The position numbers and the translations under genes are program-made. The notes below the pieces were generated by a model. The model was not told the origin of the DNA. It worked only from the letters and a program-made list of their open reading frames with translations, and did not search any database. Shown here one piece after another: positions 24,884 to 32,862 of a stretch of 64,000 nt of DNA; positions within the stretch are counted from its first letter, which is position 1, and every line of letters begins with the position of its first letter. The stretch covers positions 4,402,001 through 4,466,000 of the forward strand of contig NZ_CP107845.1 in NCBI RefSeq assembly GCF_041431415.1, given 5' to 3'. This stretch comes from Streptomyces sp. NBC_00513 (GTDB lineage Bacteria; Actinomycetota; Actinomycetes; Streptomycetales; Streptomycetaceae).

Positions 24884-25598
24884 GCTGTCCTCCCCAGTGG
24901 GCGAGTACGGGTCCCAGCGCGCGGAAGCCGTCGCCCAGCGCGGCCAGCGCGTCCCCGATCCGCCAGGCGTCACGGTCACGGGGTCCGACCGCGTTGGACA
25001 CGGCGCGGACCTCCAGCACCGGCAACCCGTGCGCGGCGGCCGCCTCCGCCACCCCGAAGCCCTCCATGGCCTCCGCGCCGGCGAGCGGGTGCCGGGCGGC
25101 GAGCTCGGCGGCCCGCGCGGCGGTGCCGGTGACGGTGGAGACGGTGAGGACGGGGGCGAGCAGCGCCCCGGTCGCCTCGGCGGCGCGGGCGGCGAGTTCG
25201 GCGGGCGGCAGGTGCGCGCTCCGGCCGAAGCCGAGCGCCTCGACGGACAGGTACCCGTCGGGTGTGTCGGCGCCCAGGTCGGCGGCCACCACCGCGTCGG
25301 CGACGACGAGCGTGCCGAGCGGGGCGGCGGGCGCGAACCCGCCGCCGATGCCGGCGGAGACGACGAGCGTGTAGTCGGCCAGCGCGAGCGCGGTGGCCGT
25401 GGCGGCCGCGGCGGCGGCCGGGCCGACGCCGCCGACGAGCACGTCGACGGCGAGGCCGGGCAGGTCCCGGCGGGTGACGAGGTAGCCGCCGCGGGACAGG
25501 GTGCGCGGGTCCGGCGTGGCCGGGTCCGGATGAGGGGTGAGACCGGCGACCACGGAGTCTGCCTCCGCGGCCACGGCGGTCACGATGAGCGCGCGCAC
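24867..25598 (-). CDS. mqnB: Futalosine hydrolase
   Basis: MqnB removes hypoxanthine from futalosine, the step before the radical-SAM cyclase in futalosine-dependent menaquinone synthesis. The 243-residue protein is of the purine nucleoside phosphorylase fold: VRALIVTAVAAEADSVVAGL at the N-terminus, VDVLVGGVGPAAAAAATATAL, YTLVVSAGIGGGFAPAAPLG, VVADAVVAADLGADTPDGYL, GAEAMEGFGVAEAAAAHGLP (the catalytic Glu/Asp segment) and VRAVSNAVGPRDRDAWRIG. GTG 25598 has AAGGGCAGCAGG nearby. It is the first gene of the mqnB-mqnD pair and follows the DUF2771 lipoprotein gene by 35 bp on the same strand, so the three may share a transcript. Confidence 0.95.
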   Translation of the reverse strand: MRALIVTAVAAEADSVVAGLTPHPDPATPDPRTLSRGGYLVTRRDLPGLAVDVLVGGVGPAAAAAATATALALADYTLVVSAGIGGGFAPAAPLGTLVVADAVVAADLGADTPDGYLSVEALGFGRSAHLPPAELAARAAEATGALLAPVLTVSTVTGTAARAAELAARHPLAGAEAMEGFGVAEAAAAHGLPVLEVRAVSNAVGPRDRDAWRIGDALAALGDGFRALGPVLAHWGGQHEQHR

Positions 25599-25633
25599 CC
25601 TGCTGCCCTTCGCCGAGTACTGCGTGGAGCCGG

Positions 25634-26128
25634 CTAGTTGGACTTGAGCTTGAGCTTGAACGCCCAGACGGCGAGCGGCTTGCCGCCCTCGCCCACCTGG
25701 ACGAAGCCGAGCATCTTCGACGTGGGCGCCTCGCCCTGGCCGCCGGTCGCGAAGACGTCGGCGCCGCTGAAGCTGCGGTACGTGTTCGAGGAGGGCTCGG
25801 TGATGGGCTGGCCGTCCAGGAGGGCCTGCCACTGCCTGCCGTCCTCGACGACCTCGGGCTCGACACCGAGGCGCAGCGTGTCGCCGCGGCCGTACTCGAC
25901 GGTCTTGGCTTCCTTCACGTTGGTGAGGCACTCCTGGACCTTGTCCACGGAGAGTTCCTTGCCGTCGTTCTGGCAGGCGGCTTCGGCGGACACCGAGGAC
26001 GTGCCGACGGTCACCGTCGCGAGCGGCGTCGGCTTGTCGCAGGCGGACAGGAGGAGGAGGCCGGCGGACACGGCTCCGAGGGCCGCGACGCTGCGGCGGG
26101 CCCTACCCGAGAAAAGCGGTGCGGTCAT
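25634..26128 (-). CDS. DUF2771-family lipoprotein
   Basis: A 164-residue exported lipoprotein. The signal RSVAALGAVSAGLLLLSAC ends in a lipobox LSAC, so Cys30 should be acylated and the protein tethered to the outer face of the membrane. The mature part (TPLATVTVGTSSVSAEAACQ, GKELSVDKVQECLTNVKEAK, TYRSFSGADVFA, LAVWAFKLKLKSN) forms a small beta-domain with a Cys pair, as in DUF2771 proteins of Streptomyces. Its location directly upstream of mqnB is typical but does not by itself show a quinone link. The ATG at 26128 is the single plausible start. Role unknown. Confidence 0.85.
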   Translation of the reverse strand: MTAPLFSGRARRSVAALGAVSAGLLLLSACDKPTPLATVTVGTSSVSAEAACQNDGKELSVDKVQECLTNVKEAKTVEYGRGDTLRLGVEPEVVEDGRQWQALLDGQPITEPSSNTYRSFSGADVFATGGQGEAPTSKMLGFVQVGEGGKPLAVWAFKLKLKSN

Positions 26129-26267
26129 GAGCCGAAGGCTATCGGGCCGCCCGGCCTCGTCGCCGCACGGGGGTCCTCCGGCGGTGCGCGTGGCTCCGCC
26201 GCCGGCCCGGACGGCGCCGCCCCGGCGGTCCGCCCGGGGCCGGCCCGGCGGTCGGCGCGCCCGGCGA

Positions 26268-27629
26268 CTACGCCACCCGGGCCCGCGCGGAACCCTGCGG
26301 CCTGCGCGGGGAGGTGAGGACGCCGCGCAGGGCCATCGTGGTGCCGGCGGCGACGATGGCCGCCGCGACGGCCATGCCCAGCACCCCGTTCAGCGGGAGC
26401 GCGATCCCGATCGCACCGCCCAGCACCCACGCCATCTGCAGCAGGGTCTCCGAGCGGGCGAACGCCGAGGTGCGCACCGCCTCCGGGACGTCCCGCTGGA
26501 TCATCGCGTCCAGCGACAGCTTCGCCAGGGCCTGGCAGAACCCCGCCGTGGCCGCCAGCACCGCCATGAACAGACCGCTGACGAAGACGGCCGCCAGGAC
26601 CGCGACCCCCAGGGTCAGGGACAGCACCGCCGCGATGATGGTCTCCGGCGCCCGGGCGCGCAGCCACGCGCCCACCGCCGTGCCGACCGCGTTGCCCAGA
26701 CCGGCCGCGACGCCCACGATGCCCAGCGACACCGCCGCGCTCTGGCCGGCCAGCGGGTGGTCGCGCAGCAGGAACGCCAGGAAGAAGATCAGGAACCCGG
26801 ACAGTCCGCGCATGGCCGCGTTGGCCATCAGCCCGCACAGCACCGGACGGCTCACGGTCCGCAGACCGGGCTTGCGCGAGTGCGCCTCGTGCGTGGACAG
26901 CCGGGCCCGCCGTTCACCCTTGGCCTCGTCGACCTTGTGCGGCAGCGCGAACGCGGCGAAGGTCCCCCAGATGAAGATCGCGCACGCCCCGTACAGCGGC
27001 CAGGGCGGACCGATCGTGTGGAGTCCGGCCGCGACCGGCGCGGCGGCCCCGGTGGCGAGCAGGCCGGCCAGCGTGACCCGGGAGTTCGCTTTGACGAGGG
27101 AGAACTTCGGCGGGAGCAGTCGGGGCACCACGGCGCTGCGGACCACGCCGTACGCCTTCGACGCGACGAGGACGCCCAGGGCGGCCGGGTACAGCTCCAG
27201 TCCGCCGGTGGCCACCGCGCCGGACATCATCACCGCGAGCAGGGCCCGGGCCAGCATCGCCGCGGCCATCGCGGCGCGCCGACCGTGCGGCAGTCGGTCC
27301 AACAGCGGGCCGATGACGGGGGCCAGCAGGGTGAAGGGGGCCATGGTGATGGCGAGGTAGAGCGCCACCCGGCCGCGCGCCTCGTCCGTGGGGACGGAGA
27401 AGAACACCGTGGAGGCCAGCGCCACGGTGATCATGACGTCGCCGGCGCCGTTGATGGCGTGGAGTTCGATGAGTCTGCCGAGCCCCGACTCGCCGGCCCC
27501 GTGGGCGTGCGTGGCCCGCCGGATCCCGCGTGCCGTGCCGGTGATGGGCAGGTGCAGGGCGCGCCCGACAGCCCGGCCGGCCCGCTTGGCCGGTCCCGAG
27601 CCGTCGTCGGACGACCGTACGGGTGCCAC
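26268..27629 (-). CDS. Major facilitator superfamily transporter
   Basis: A 453-residue MFS protein with about twelve membrane helices. It has a long cytosolic N-terminus (APVRSSDDGSGPAKRAGRAV then HLPITGTARGIRRATHA) before the first helix NGAGDVMITVALASTVFFSV; helix 2-3 contains GPLLDRLPHGRRAAMA, the motif A region, and later helices include LGVLVASKAYGVVRSAVVPR, GLSGFLIFFLAFLLRDHP and VSLGIVGVAAGLGNAVGTAV. The pattern resembles uncharacterised actinobacterial exporters rather than sugar importers. GTG 27629 is used; no Shine-Dalgarno is visible, and a CACTAT box seven bases upstream may point to a leaderless mRNA. Divergent from the DUF3027 gene. Substrate unknown. Confidence 0.85.
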   Translation of the reverse strand: MAPVRSSDDGSGPAKRAGRAVGRALHLPITGTARGIRRATHAHGAGESGLGRLIELHAINGAGDVMITVALASTVFFSVPTDEARGRVALYLAITMAPFTLLAPVIGPLLDRLPHGRRAAMAAAMLARALLAVMMSGAVATGGLELYPAALGVLVASKAYGVVRSAVVPRLLPPKFSLVKANSRVTLAGLLATGAAAPVAAGLHTIGPPWPLYGACAIFIWGTFAAFALPHKVDEAKGERRARLSTHEAHSRKPGLRTVSRPVLCGLMANAAMRGLSGFLIFFLAFLLRDHPLAGQSAAVSLGIVGVAAGLGNAVGTAVGAWLRARAPETIIAAVLSLTLGVAVLAAVFVSGLFMAVLAATAGFCQALAKLSLDAMIQRDVPEAVRTSAFARSETLLQMAWVLGGAIGIALPLNGVLGMAVAAAIVAAGTTMALRGVLTSPRRPQGSARARVA

Positions 27630-27981
27630 GGGCCCATAGTGCCCCACTCGGCCCCCTCGGACGCCTCCCGAACGGCCCCCGGCGCGTTTCGGACCCCGTG
27701 GCCGGTCTTGGGTTGTCCGCGAATCGGACCTTGCATGTGGGCCGAAGGCTTCGGAGGAGGTAGCGTGCGTAGCGCGCCACCGGCGGTTGCTCTGGCCGCG
27801 CGCCTCTTCGTGATCCCGCAGAATGGATCGCAGGTAGGTGCGCCCGGACCCGATCGGGCGTGGACGTCGACGCGGCCCTCTGGTCCGCTCCGCCCGCGCT
27901 ACGTAGGGACAGCCGACGGGTCGTTGTGGACGACAGTACGGACGGCGCACTCGTGAGACGGCGTAGGAGAGAACGAGACCT
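27630..27981. other. Intergenic divergent promoter region
   Basis: These 352 bp separate the MFS gene from the DUF3027 gene, which point away from each other. The segment is less GC-rich than its surroundings near 27700-27850 and contains GGAGGAGGTAGCG at ~27752, but the reading frame after it has no lasting ORF. I see no gene, only likely promoter DNA. Confidence 0.5.
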
Positions 27982-28890
27982 GTGAGTGCTGCGACGACGC
28001 GAAGCCGTACCCCCGACCGCCTGTGCGCCGAGGCGGTAGACCTCGCCCGCGCGGCGGCCGAGGAAGCCGCCGCCCCCGGAGTGGTGGGCGAGCACCTCTC
28101 GGTCATCGCCGAGGGCGACCGGGTCGTCACGCACTTCTTCGAGTGCAAGGATCCCGGCTACCGCGGTTGGCGCTGGGCCGTCACCGTGACCCGGGCCTCC
28201 CGTGCGAAGAACGTCACCCTCGACGAAACGGTGCTGCTTCCGGGCGACGACGCCCTGCTGGCGCCCGAGTGGGTGCCGTGGAGCGAGCGGCTGCGGCCCG
28301 GGGACATGGGCCCCGGGGACCTGCTGCCCACCGACGCCGAGGACCTTCGGCTGGAGTCCGGCTGGTCGGGCGAGGACGCGCCGCCGCCGAACTCGGTCGT
28401 GTCCACCGAGATGGCCGAACTGGTCGAGGCCGAGGACGCGGACGTCACCGACCGCACCGTCGTGCCGGTGCGCGGCTCCATCACCTCGGTGGCCGAGGAA
28501 CTGGGCATGCGGCGGGCGCGGGTGCTGTCCCGCTACGGCCTGCACAGCGCGGCGGACCGCTGGGACGAGGCGTTCGGCGCGAAGACCCCGATGGCCCAGG
28601 CGGCGCCCGCCTCCTGCGTGTCGTGCGGGTTCCTCGTCGCGATCGGCGGCTCGCTGGGCCAGGCCTTCGGGGTCTGCGCGAACGAGTTCGGTCCCGCGGA
28701 CGGCCGGCTGGTCTCCCTGTCCTACGGCTGCGGCGGTCACTCGGAGGCCGCGGTCATGCCGAAGCCGCTGCGTCCCGCGCCGCCGGTGCTGGACTCGATG
28801 GCCTCGGACGAGTTCCCCCTGCGGCCGTCCCGCGACACCGGCTCGGTGCCGAGCGGCGACCTCACCCCCGCGGACCTCGGCCACTCCTGA
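27982..28890 (+). CDS. DUF3027 protein
   Basis: A 302-residue cytosolic actinobacterial protein of the DUF3027 family. It opens with a helical region (TPDRLCAEAVDLARAAAEEA), followed by DRVVTHFFECKDPGYRGWRW and AVTVTRASRAKNVTLDETVL, then LAPEWVPWSERLRPGDMGPG and LLPTDAEDLRLESGW, which form the conserved domain. The C-terminal third has RARVLSRYGLHSAADRWDEA, a CVSC pair and later YGCGGHSEAA, possible zinc ligands, and ends VLDSMASDEFPLRPS. The family has no proven function that I know of; proteins of this type often sit near cold-shock genes in Streptomyces. GTG 27982 follows a GAGA-rich leader. Confidence 0.85.
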   Translation: MSAATTRSRTPDRLCAEAVDLARAAAEEAAAPGVVGEHLSVIAEGDRVVTHFFECKDPGYRGWRWAVTVTRASRAKNVTLDETVLLPGDDALLAPEWVPWSERLRPGDMGPGDLLPTDAEDLRLESGWSGEDAPPPNSVVSTEMAELVEAEDADVTDRTVVPVRGSITSVAEELGMRRARVLSRYGLHSAADRWDEAFGAKTPMAQAAPASCVSCGFLVAIGGSLGQAFGVCANEFGPADGRLVSLSYGCGGHSEAAVMPKPLRPAPPVLDSMASDEFPLRPSRDTGSVPSGDLTPADLGHS

Positions 28891-28965
28891 CGGGCCGGCC
28901 CCGCCCGGCGACCCGGCCCCCGTCCAGGGGGCCGTTCGCCCGGTCGGGTGAGCGCGCCGCCCGTT

Positions 28966-29100
28966 CGGGGTCGAACGGTCGGGGTCGAACGGTGCCGCGG
29001 CGGACGGACGTTGCCCCGCGCCGTACGAACCGTCAGGCCTGCGATGCCGTCAGGCCCGTGACGCTGCGATGCCGTCAGGCCCGTGCCGCCGTCAGGCCTT
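28966..29100. repeat. Short tandem and dispersed repeats
   Basis: CGGGGTCGAACGGT occurs twice in perfect tandem (28966-28979, 28980-28993), and GATGCCGTCAGGCCCGTG occurs at 29043-29060 and 29068-29085, with further GTCAGGCC copies at 29031-29040 and 29091-29098. They lie downstream of the convergent DUF3027 and beta-propeller genes. Confidence 0.7.
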
Positions 29101-30108
29101 GGGCGACCGGCGGCGCACCAGCCGCCGTCCCGCCATGACCAGGACCGTCCCGCCCGCCAGCACCAGGGCGCCCTTCGCGAAGCTGCCCTTGTCCTGCGTA
29201 CCCTGCGTCTCCGTCGCCGCGGCCGGCGACCCGGGTCGGGCCGGCGCCCGGGTGCCGCCGGAGGGAGCCGGGGCGGCGCCCGCCCGCGCGGGCACCGGTA
29301 CCGCCACCACCCGGCTGCCCGCCCCCTCCGCCCCGAACATCAGCGCCGTGCCGTCCGCCGTGTACGTCACCGACTCCGCCTGGCCCTGCCACGGTGCGGC
29401 CACCCCCTCGCCGGAGCCCACCGGCCGGCCGTCCTTCCACGCCCACGTCCGCGCGAAGAAGTACCCGCGCAGGGTCAGCGCGCCGCCGTCCGGCGAGAAC
29501 GCGCCGTCGGTCACCCACGGCAGGTCCGCGACCCGCCGGAACACGTTCGGCGCACCGGTGGTGAGCCGGCTCGGCCCCTCGTACAGACCGCCCTTGTTCT
29601 CGTCCTTGCTCGCGATGTACACCCGCCCCGTCACCGGATGCACCATCAGGGCCTCCGCGTTCCGCGGCCCGTCGGCGTACGTCACCGTGAACTGCTCGGC
29701 CCTGACCGTCGCGTCGGCCAGCACCTTCGGCTCGGGGAAGCGGTAGATCCACACGTGGTCCCAGGTGCCGCCCTTGTTGTCCCCGACGTCGCCGACGTAC
29801 AGCTGCCCGTCAGGCCCCAGCGAGATGGCCTCGACGTCGCGCGGCCGGCCGATCCCGGTGAGGGTCACCCGGGCCACGGTCCTCCCGCTCGCGGAGTCCA
29901 CGGCGTACACGTACGGACCGTCGTCGCTGTCGTTGTGCGTCCAGTACACGCCCGGGTGGATCCGGCTGGCCGTCAGCCCGCTGGACTCCTTGATCCGGGG
30001 GTCGGTGATCGTGAACCCGGAGGGGGTGTCGGCCGCCGCGGCCGGTCCCGCCGGCACGGCGAGGACGAGGGCGGCGGAGCAGGCGGTCAACGTCGGGAGC
30101 AGGCGCAT
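29092..30108 (-). CDS. Secreted, membrane-anchored beta-propeller-like protein
   Basis: A 338-residue exported protein. A signal peptide (MRLLPTLTACSAALVLAVPA then AAAADTPSG) precedes a region of six-bladed propeller character: IKESSGLTASRIHPGVYWTH, NDSDDGPYVYAVDSASGRTV, PRDVEAISLGPDGQLYVGDV with GDNKGGTW, NAEALMVHPVTGRVYIASKD and WVTDGAFSPDGGALTLRGYF. The NDS, DVEA and GDVGDN motifs resemble Ca-binding loops of SdiA-regulated or esterase-like propellers. A Pro/Ala linker (~265-305) leads to one C-terminal helix FAKGALVLAGGTVLVMAGRR and a basic tail, so it is anchored from the C-terminus; no LPxTG motif is present. Function unknown. Confidence 0.8.
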   Translation of the reverse strand: MRLLPTLTACSAALVLAVPAGPAAAADTPSGFTITDPRIKESSGLTASRIHPGVYWTHNDSDDGPYVYAVDSASGRTVARVTLTGIGRPRDVEAISLGPDGQLYVGDVGDNKGGTWDHVWIYRFPEPKVLADATVRAEQFTVTYADGPRNAEALMVHPVTGRVYIASKDENKGGLYEGPSRLTTGAPNVFRRVADLPWVTDGAFSPDGGALTLRGYFFARTWAWKDGRPVGSGEGVAAPWQGQAESVTYTADGTALMFGAEGAGSRVVAVPVPARAGAAPAPSGGTRAPARPGSPAAATETQGTQDKGSFAKGALVLAGGTVLVMAGRRLVRRRSPKA

Positions 30109-30184
30109 CCCCCAAGCCTGCCGGCCCCTGCCGCGTGTCCGGCATCACAGGGGTACCTGTCGCATGATCCGCGATGATGACCGG

Positions 30185-30868
30185 ATGCGTTTCATGTTCG
30201 TCGGCGACTCCATGACCATCGGACGCGCCGGCGACTACACCTGGCGCTACCGGATGTGGCAGCACCTCAACGCCACGATGGGCGGGCCGTACGCGATCGT
30301 CGGCCCGCGCGGCGAGGTGTACGACACCCTCACCGACGCACCCACCAGCCACGAGTACGCCGACCCGGGCTTCCCCGCCGCCGCCCGCCGGCACCTGGCC
30401 GGTTGGGGCGAGGGGTGGCAGCACATGGCCCCGCTCATCGGACCGGCCGTCCGCGAGGGCCGGGCCGACGTCCTGCTGGTCTCGCTCGGCCTCATCGACC
30501 TCGGCTTCTACACGAAGGCCGAGCAGACCGCCGACAACGTCCGCCTCTTCGTCGCGCGGGCCCGCGCCGCCCACCCCGGTGTGCGCATGGTCCTGTTGCC
30601 CGTCATCCCCAACGTCCGGGCCGAGTCGGACGCACCGTTCGCCGCCGAGGTCGCGCGCTTCAACGAGCTGCTGGCGAAAGCGGTCGCCGACCTGTCCACC
30701 GACGCCTCGCCGATCCTGCTGGCCGCCCGCCCGCAGGCGTACGACATCCACCGCGACACCTACGACGGCACGCACCCCAACGCCTCCGGGGAGCACCGGT
30801 TGGCGGGGGAGTTCGCCGCGGCCCTGCACCAGGCGTGGGGCATCGGCGGCCCCTACCGGGGCCTGTGA
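30185..30868 (+). CDS. SGNH/GDSL-family hydrolase
   Basis: A cytosolic-looking 227-residue lipase/esterase-fold protein. Block I is MRFMFVGDSMTIGRAGDYTW with nucleophile Ser in GDSM; block II/III Gly and Asn positions are in DVLLVSLGLIDLGF and VVLPVIPNVRAES-like strands; the C-terminal catalytic Asp-His is in YDGTHPNASGEHRLAGEFAA. No signal peptide is seen, unlike many secreted GDSL lipases, so an intracellular acyl or acetyl esterase is more likely. I prefer ATG 30185 because block I begins with it; ATG 30164 is in frame and adds seven residues. The gene is divergent from the propeller gene. Confidence 0.85.
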   Translation: MRFMFVGDSMTIGRAGDYTWRYRMWQHLNATMGGPYAIVGPRGEVYDTLTDAPTSHEYADPGFPAAARRHLAGWGEGWQHMAPLIGPAVREGRADVLLVSLGLIDLGFYTKAEQTADNVRLFVARARAAHPGVRMVLLPVIPNVRAESDAPFAAEVARFNELLAKAVADLSTDASPILLAARPQAYDIHRDTYDGTHPNASGEHRLAGEFAAALHQAWGIGGPYRGL

Positions 30869-30879
30869 CACGCCCCTCA

Positions 30880-30916
30880 CGTGCGAGTACAGGTCGGCCG
30901 ACCTTGAGGCCGGAGC
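30880..30916. repeat. Copy A of a split direct repeat (fragment of aldo/keto reductase 5' end)
   Basis: This 37-bp segment matches 31890-31927 at all but four substitutions and one indel. The partner lies inside the first codons of the aldo/keto reductase gene, so copy A looks like a leftover fragment of such a gene; its minus strand would read GLKVGRPVLA against GLKVSRLVLG. Confidence 0.7.
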
Positions 30917-30944
30917 CGTCGCCCCCGTCGACGGGGGCGACGGC
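30915..30944. terminator. Perfect palindromic terminator
   Basis: A 30-bp perfect palindrome, half-site GCCGTCGCCCCCGTC, stands between the convergent SGNH gene and the aldo/keto reductase gene. Confidence 0.75.
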
Positions 30945-30959
30945 CGATGTACTACCGGA

Positions 30960-31949
30960 TCACCAGGCGAAGGCTTCCGGGGACGGCCCCGGCCCGGGGA
31001 AGATCTCGTCCAGCCCGGCCAGCACCTCCTCGCCCAGCTCCAGCTCCAGCGCGCGCAGGGCGCTCTCCAACTGCTCGGCCGTGCGCGGGCCGACGATGGG
31101 GCCCGTCACACCCGGCCGGGTGAGCAGCCAGGCCAGGGCGGTCTCGCCGGGCTCCAGGCCGTGCTTGTCGAGCAGGTCCTCGTACGCCTGCACCTGGGCC
31201 CGGACCGTGCTGTTGGCCAGCGCGTCCGCGGACCGCCCGGAGGCGCGCCGGCCGCCCTCGACCTCTTTCTTGATGACCCCGCCCAGCAGGCCGCCGTGCA
31301 GCGGGGACCAGGGGATGACCCCGAGGCCGTACTCCTCGGCGGCCGGGATGACCTCCATCTCCGCGCGGCGCTCGGCGAGGTTGTAGAGGCACTGCTCGCT
31401 GACCAGGCCGACCATCGCGCGCCGGGCGGCCGTCTCGTTCGCCTGGGCGATCTTGTAGCCGGGGAAGTTGGAGGATCCGGCGTAGAGGATCTTGCCCTGC
31501 CGGATGAGCACGTCCACGGCCTGCCAGATCTCCTCGAAGGGGGTCCGGCGGTCGACGTGGTGGAACTGGTAGAGGTCGATGTGGTCGGTCTGGAGCCGCT
31601 TGAGGCTGGCCTCGACGGCCCGGCGGATGTTCAGCGCCGACAGGCGGTCCTCGTTGGGCCAGGTGTCGCCCTCGCGGGACATGGAGCCGTAGACCTTGGT
31701 GGCGAGGACCGTCTTCTCGCGCCGGCCACCGCCCTGCGCGAACCAGGTGCCGATGATCTCCTCGGTGCGGCCCTTGTTCTCACCCCACCCGTACACGTTG
31801 GCCGTGTCCACGAAATTCAGACCCGCGTCGAGGGCGGCGTCCAGGATTCCGTGGCTGGTCGGTTCGTCTGTCTGCGGACCGAAGTTCATCGTGCCGAGTA
31901 CAAGTCGGCTGACCTTGAGTCCGGTGCGTCCGAGCTGTGTGTACTTCAT
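30960..31949 (-). CDS. Aldo/keto reductase
   Basis: A 329-residue NADPH-dependent (beta/alpha)8 aldo/keto reductase of the bacterial YajO/Tas-like group. It begins MKYTQLGRTGLKVSRLVLGT, with the substrate loop DTANVYGWGENKGRTEEIIG holding the Asp-Tyr of the tetrad, ATKVYGSMSR with the Lys, and IDLYQFHHVDRRTPFEEIWQ with the His. YAGSSNFPGYKIAQANETAA and VIPWSPLHGGLLGG are typical, and the C-terminal TGPIVGPRTAEQLESALRAL closes the NADP pocket. I use ATG 31949, where family similarity begins; a GTG at 31955 is in frame. Its substrate, probably an aldehyde or ketone, is unknown. A diverged copy of its 5' end lies past its stop. Confidence 0.9.
   Translation of the reverse strand: MKYTQLGRTGLKVSRLVLGTMNFGPQTDEPTSHGILDAALDAGLNFVDTANVYGWGENKGRTEEIIGTWFAQGGGRREKTVLATKVYGSMSREGDTWPNEDRLSALNIRRAVEASLKRLQTDHIDLYQFHHVDRRTPFEEIWQAVDVLIRQGKILYAGSSNFPGYKIAQANETAARRAMVGLVSEQCLYNLAERRAEMEVIPAAEEYGLGVIPWSPLHGGLLGGVIKKEVEGGRRASGRSADALANSTVRAQVQAYEDLLDKHGLEPGETALAWLLTRPGVTGPIVGPRTAEQLESALRALELELGEEVLAGLDEIFPGPGPSPEAFAW
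31890..31927. repeat. Copy B of the split direct repeat, within the reductase 5' end
   Basis: Partner of 30880-30916. The core CAAGTCGGCTGACCTTGAG here corresponds to CAGGTCGGCCGACCTTGAG in copy A. The two copies are about 1.0 kb apart in the same orientation and bracket nearly the whole reductase gene. Confidence 0.7.
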
Positions 31950-31983
31950 GGGCACAAGCCAACTGCTTCGAGTCCACTCCAGG

Positions 31984-32009
31984 CAAGGCCTGCCGTGCGG
32001 CAGGCCTTG
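31984..32009 (-). terminator. Hairpin terminator after the 29-aa gene
   Basis: CAAGGCCTGCCG (31984-31995) pairs perfectly with 31998-32009 across a two-base gap. On the minus strand it lies between the stop of the small membrane peptide gene and the reductase start, separating the two transcripts. Confidence 0.7.
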
Positions 32010-32034
32010 GCACGGCAGCGGAAGGGGCGGGCGG

Positions 32035-32124
32035 CTACTGGCCGACGGCCGCCGCCACGGCGACGACGACGAACATCAACACGAGCACACCGGCCATGAC
32101 ACGGTTTCTGGTCTTCGGATCCAC
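32035..32124 (-). CDS. Tiny single-pass membrane peptide, 29 aa
   Basis: The sequence VDPKTRNRVMAGVLVLMF followed by VVVAVAAAVGQ has a charged N-terminus, one hydrophobic helix of about 17 residues and a stop; it looks like the short single-helix proteins found in many Streptomyces genomes. The GTG at 32124 opens the frame. It is flanked by its own terminator-like hairpins (31984-32009 downstream, 32148-32165 upstream), which argues for an independent transcript. The ribosome site is weak (GACGG), and no function is known. I judge it more likely real than not because the amino-acid pattern is sharply ordered for so short a frame. Confidence 0.55.
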   Translation of the reverse strand: MDPKTRNRVMAGVLVLMFVVVAVAAAVGQ

Positions 32125-32147
32125 CCGTCGAGACTAACGCGGCGGCA

Positions 32148-32165
32148 CCCGGCCCTCGGGCCGGG
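32148..32165 (-). terminator. Hairpin terminator after thpR
   Basis: CCCGGCCC (32148-32155) pairs with GGGCCGGG (32158-32165) over a two-base loop, past the minus-strand thpR stop at 32218. Confidence 0.6.
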
Positions 32166-32217
32166 GGTCACGAGACGTGCGTCATGCCGGGCAACGCCCC
32201 GGCGCCACGCACCGCGG

Positions 32218-32787
32218 TCAGCGGGTCGCCGCGGCCAGCGGCCAGGCGCCGACCACCTCGTAGCGGGGTTGTTCGCCCGGGATCCCGCTCACCGGCAGGT
32301 CGCTGCGCACGAGGCTGAGGGAGTCGACCCGCCAGGGCGCGCCCTCGAAGCCGGCGAGGCACTCCAGCAGGGGGCCCAGGTCCACGCCGCCGCCGGTCCG
32401 GCCGCGGGCCAGGGTCAGGTGGGGCGTGTACCGGTGGTGCTGCTCCATCGGGACCCCGGCCCGTCGGGCGGCGGCGTCCGCGCGCTCCGCGAGCATCCGC
32501 ATCCCGTCGAGCCCGCCGGCGGCCCCGGCCCACAGGGTGTTCGCCCCGAAGTGCCCCGCGCCGTGGATCCGCAGCGAGAACGCCTCGGTGCGCGCGGCGG
32601 CGCGGGCCAGGCGGGCGTGCAGGTCGGGGAGCACGGCCTCGCGGACCTCGCCCATGAAGGCGAGGGTGAAGTGCCAGCCGGCCTCCGCGGTCCAGCGCAG
32701 GCCCGGTTCGTGCGGCAGGGCCCGTACGGCGTCCCGCAGCGCGGCGACGGCGGGTGGGGGCGGCATCACGGCGGCGAACAGCCTCAT
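32218..32787 (-). CDS. thpR: RNA 2',3'-cyclic phosphodiesterase (2H phosphoesterase)
   Basis: A 189-residue 2H phosphoesterase, formerly called 2'-5' RNA ligase, which opens 2',3'-cyclic phosphates on RNA ends. The N-terminus MRLFAAVMPPPPAVAALRDA is typical, and the two catalytic His-x-Thr motifs are clear: WHFTLAFMGEV and YTPHLTLARGRTGG. GHFGANTLWAGAAGGLDGM and SLSLVRSDLPVSG complete the bilobal fold. The 76-bp gap to the following MFS stop and the terminator beyond its own stop suggest a single-gene unit. ATG 32787 lies at the conserved N-terminus. Its physiological substrate in actinomycetes is not established. Confidence 0.92.
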   Translation of the reverse strand: MRLFAAVMPPPPAVAALRDAVRALPHEPGLRWTAEAGWHFTLAFMGEVREAVLPDLHARLARAAARTEAFSLRIHGAGHFGANTLWAGAAGGLDGMRMLAERADAAARRAGVPMEQHHRYTPHLTLARGRTGGGVDLGPLLECLAGFEGAPWRVDSLSLVRSDLPVSGIPGEQPRYEVVGAWPLAAATR

Positions 32788-32862
32788 GCCCCGACGTTAG
32801 CGCGACCGCTCCGGCCGGGGGTGCCTCCGCCGGCCGGACCGGGGCGGCGGAGGCGGCGCGGG

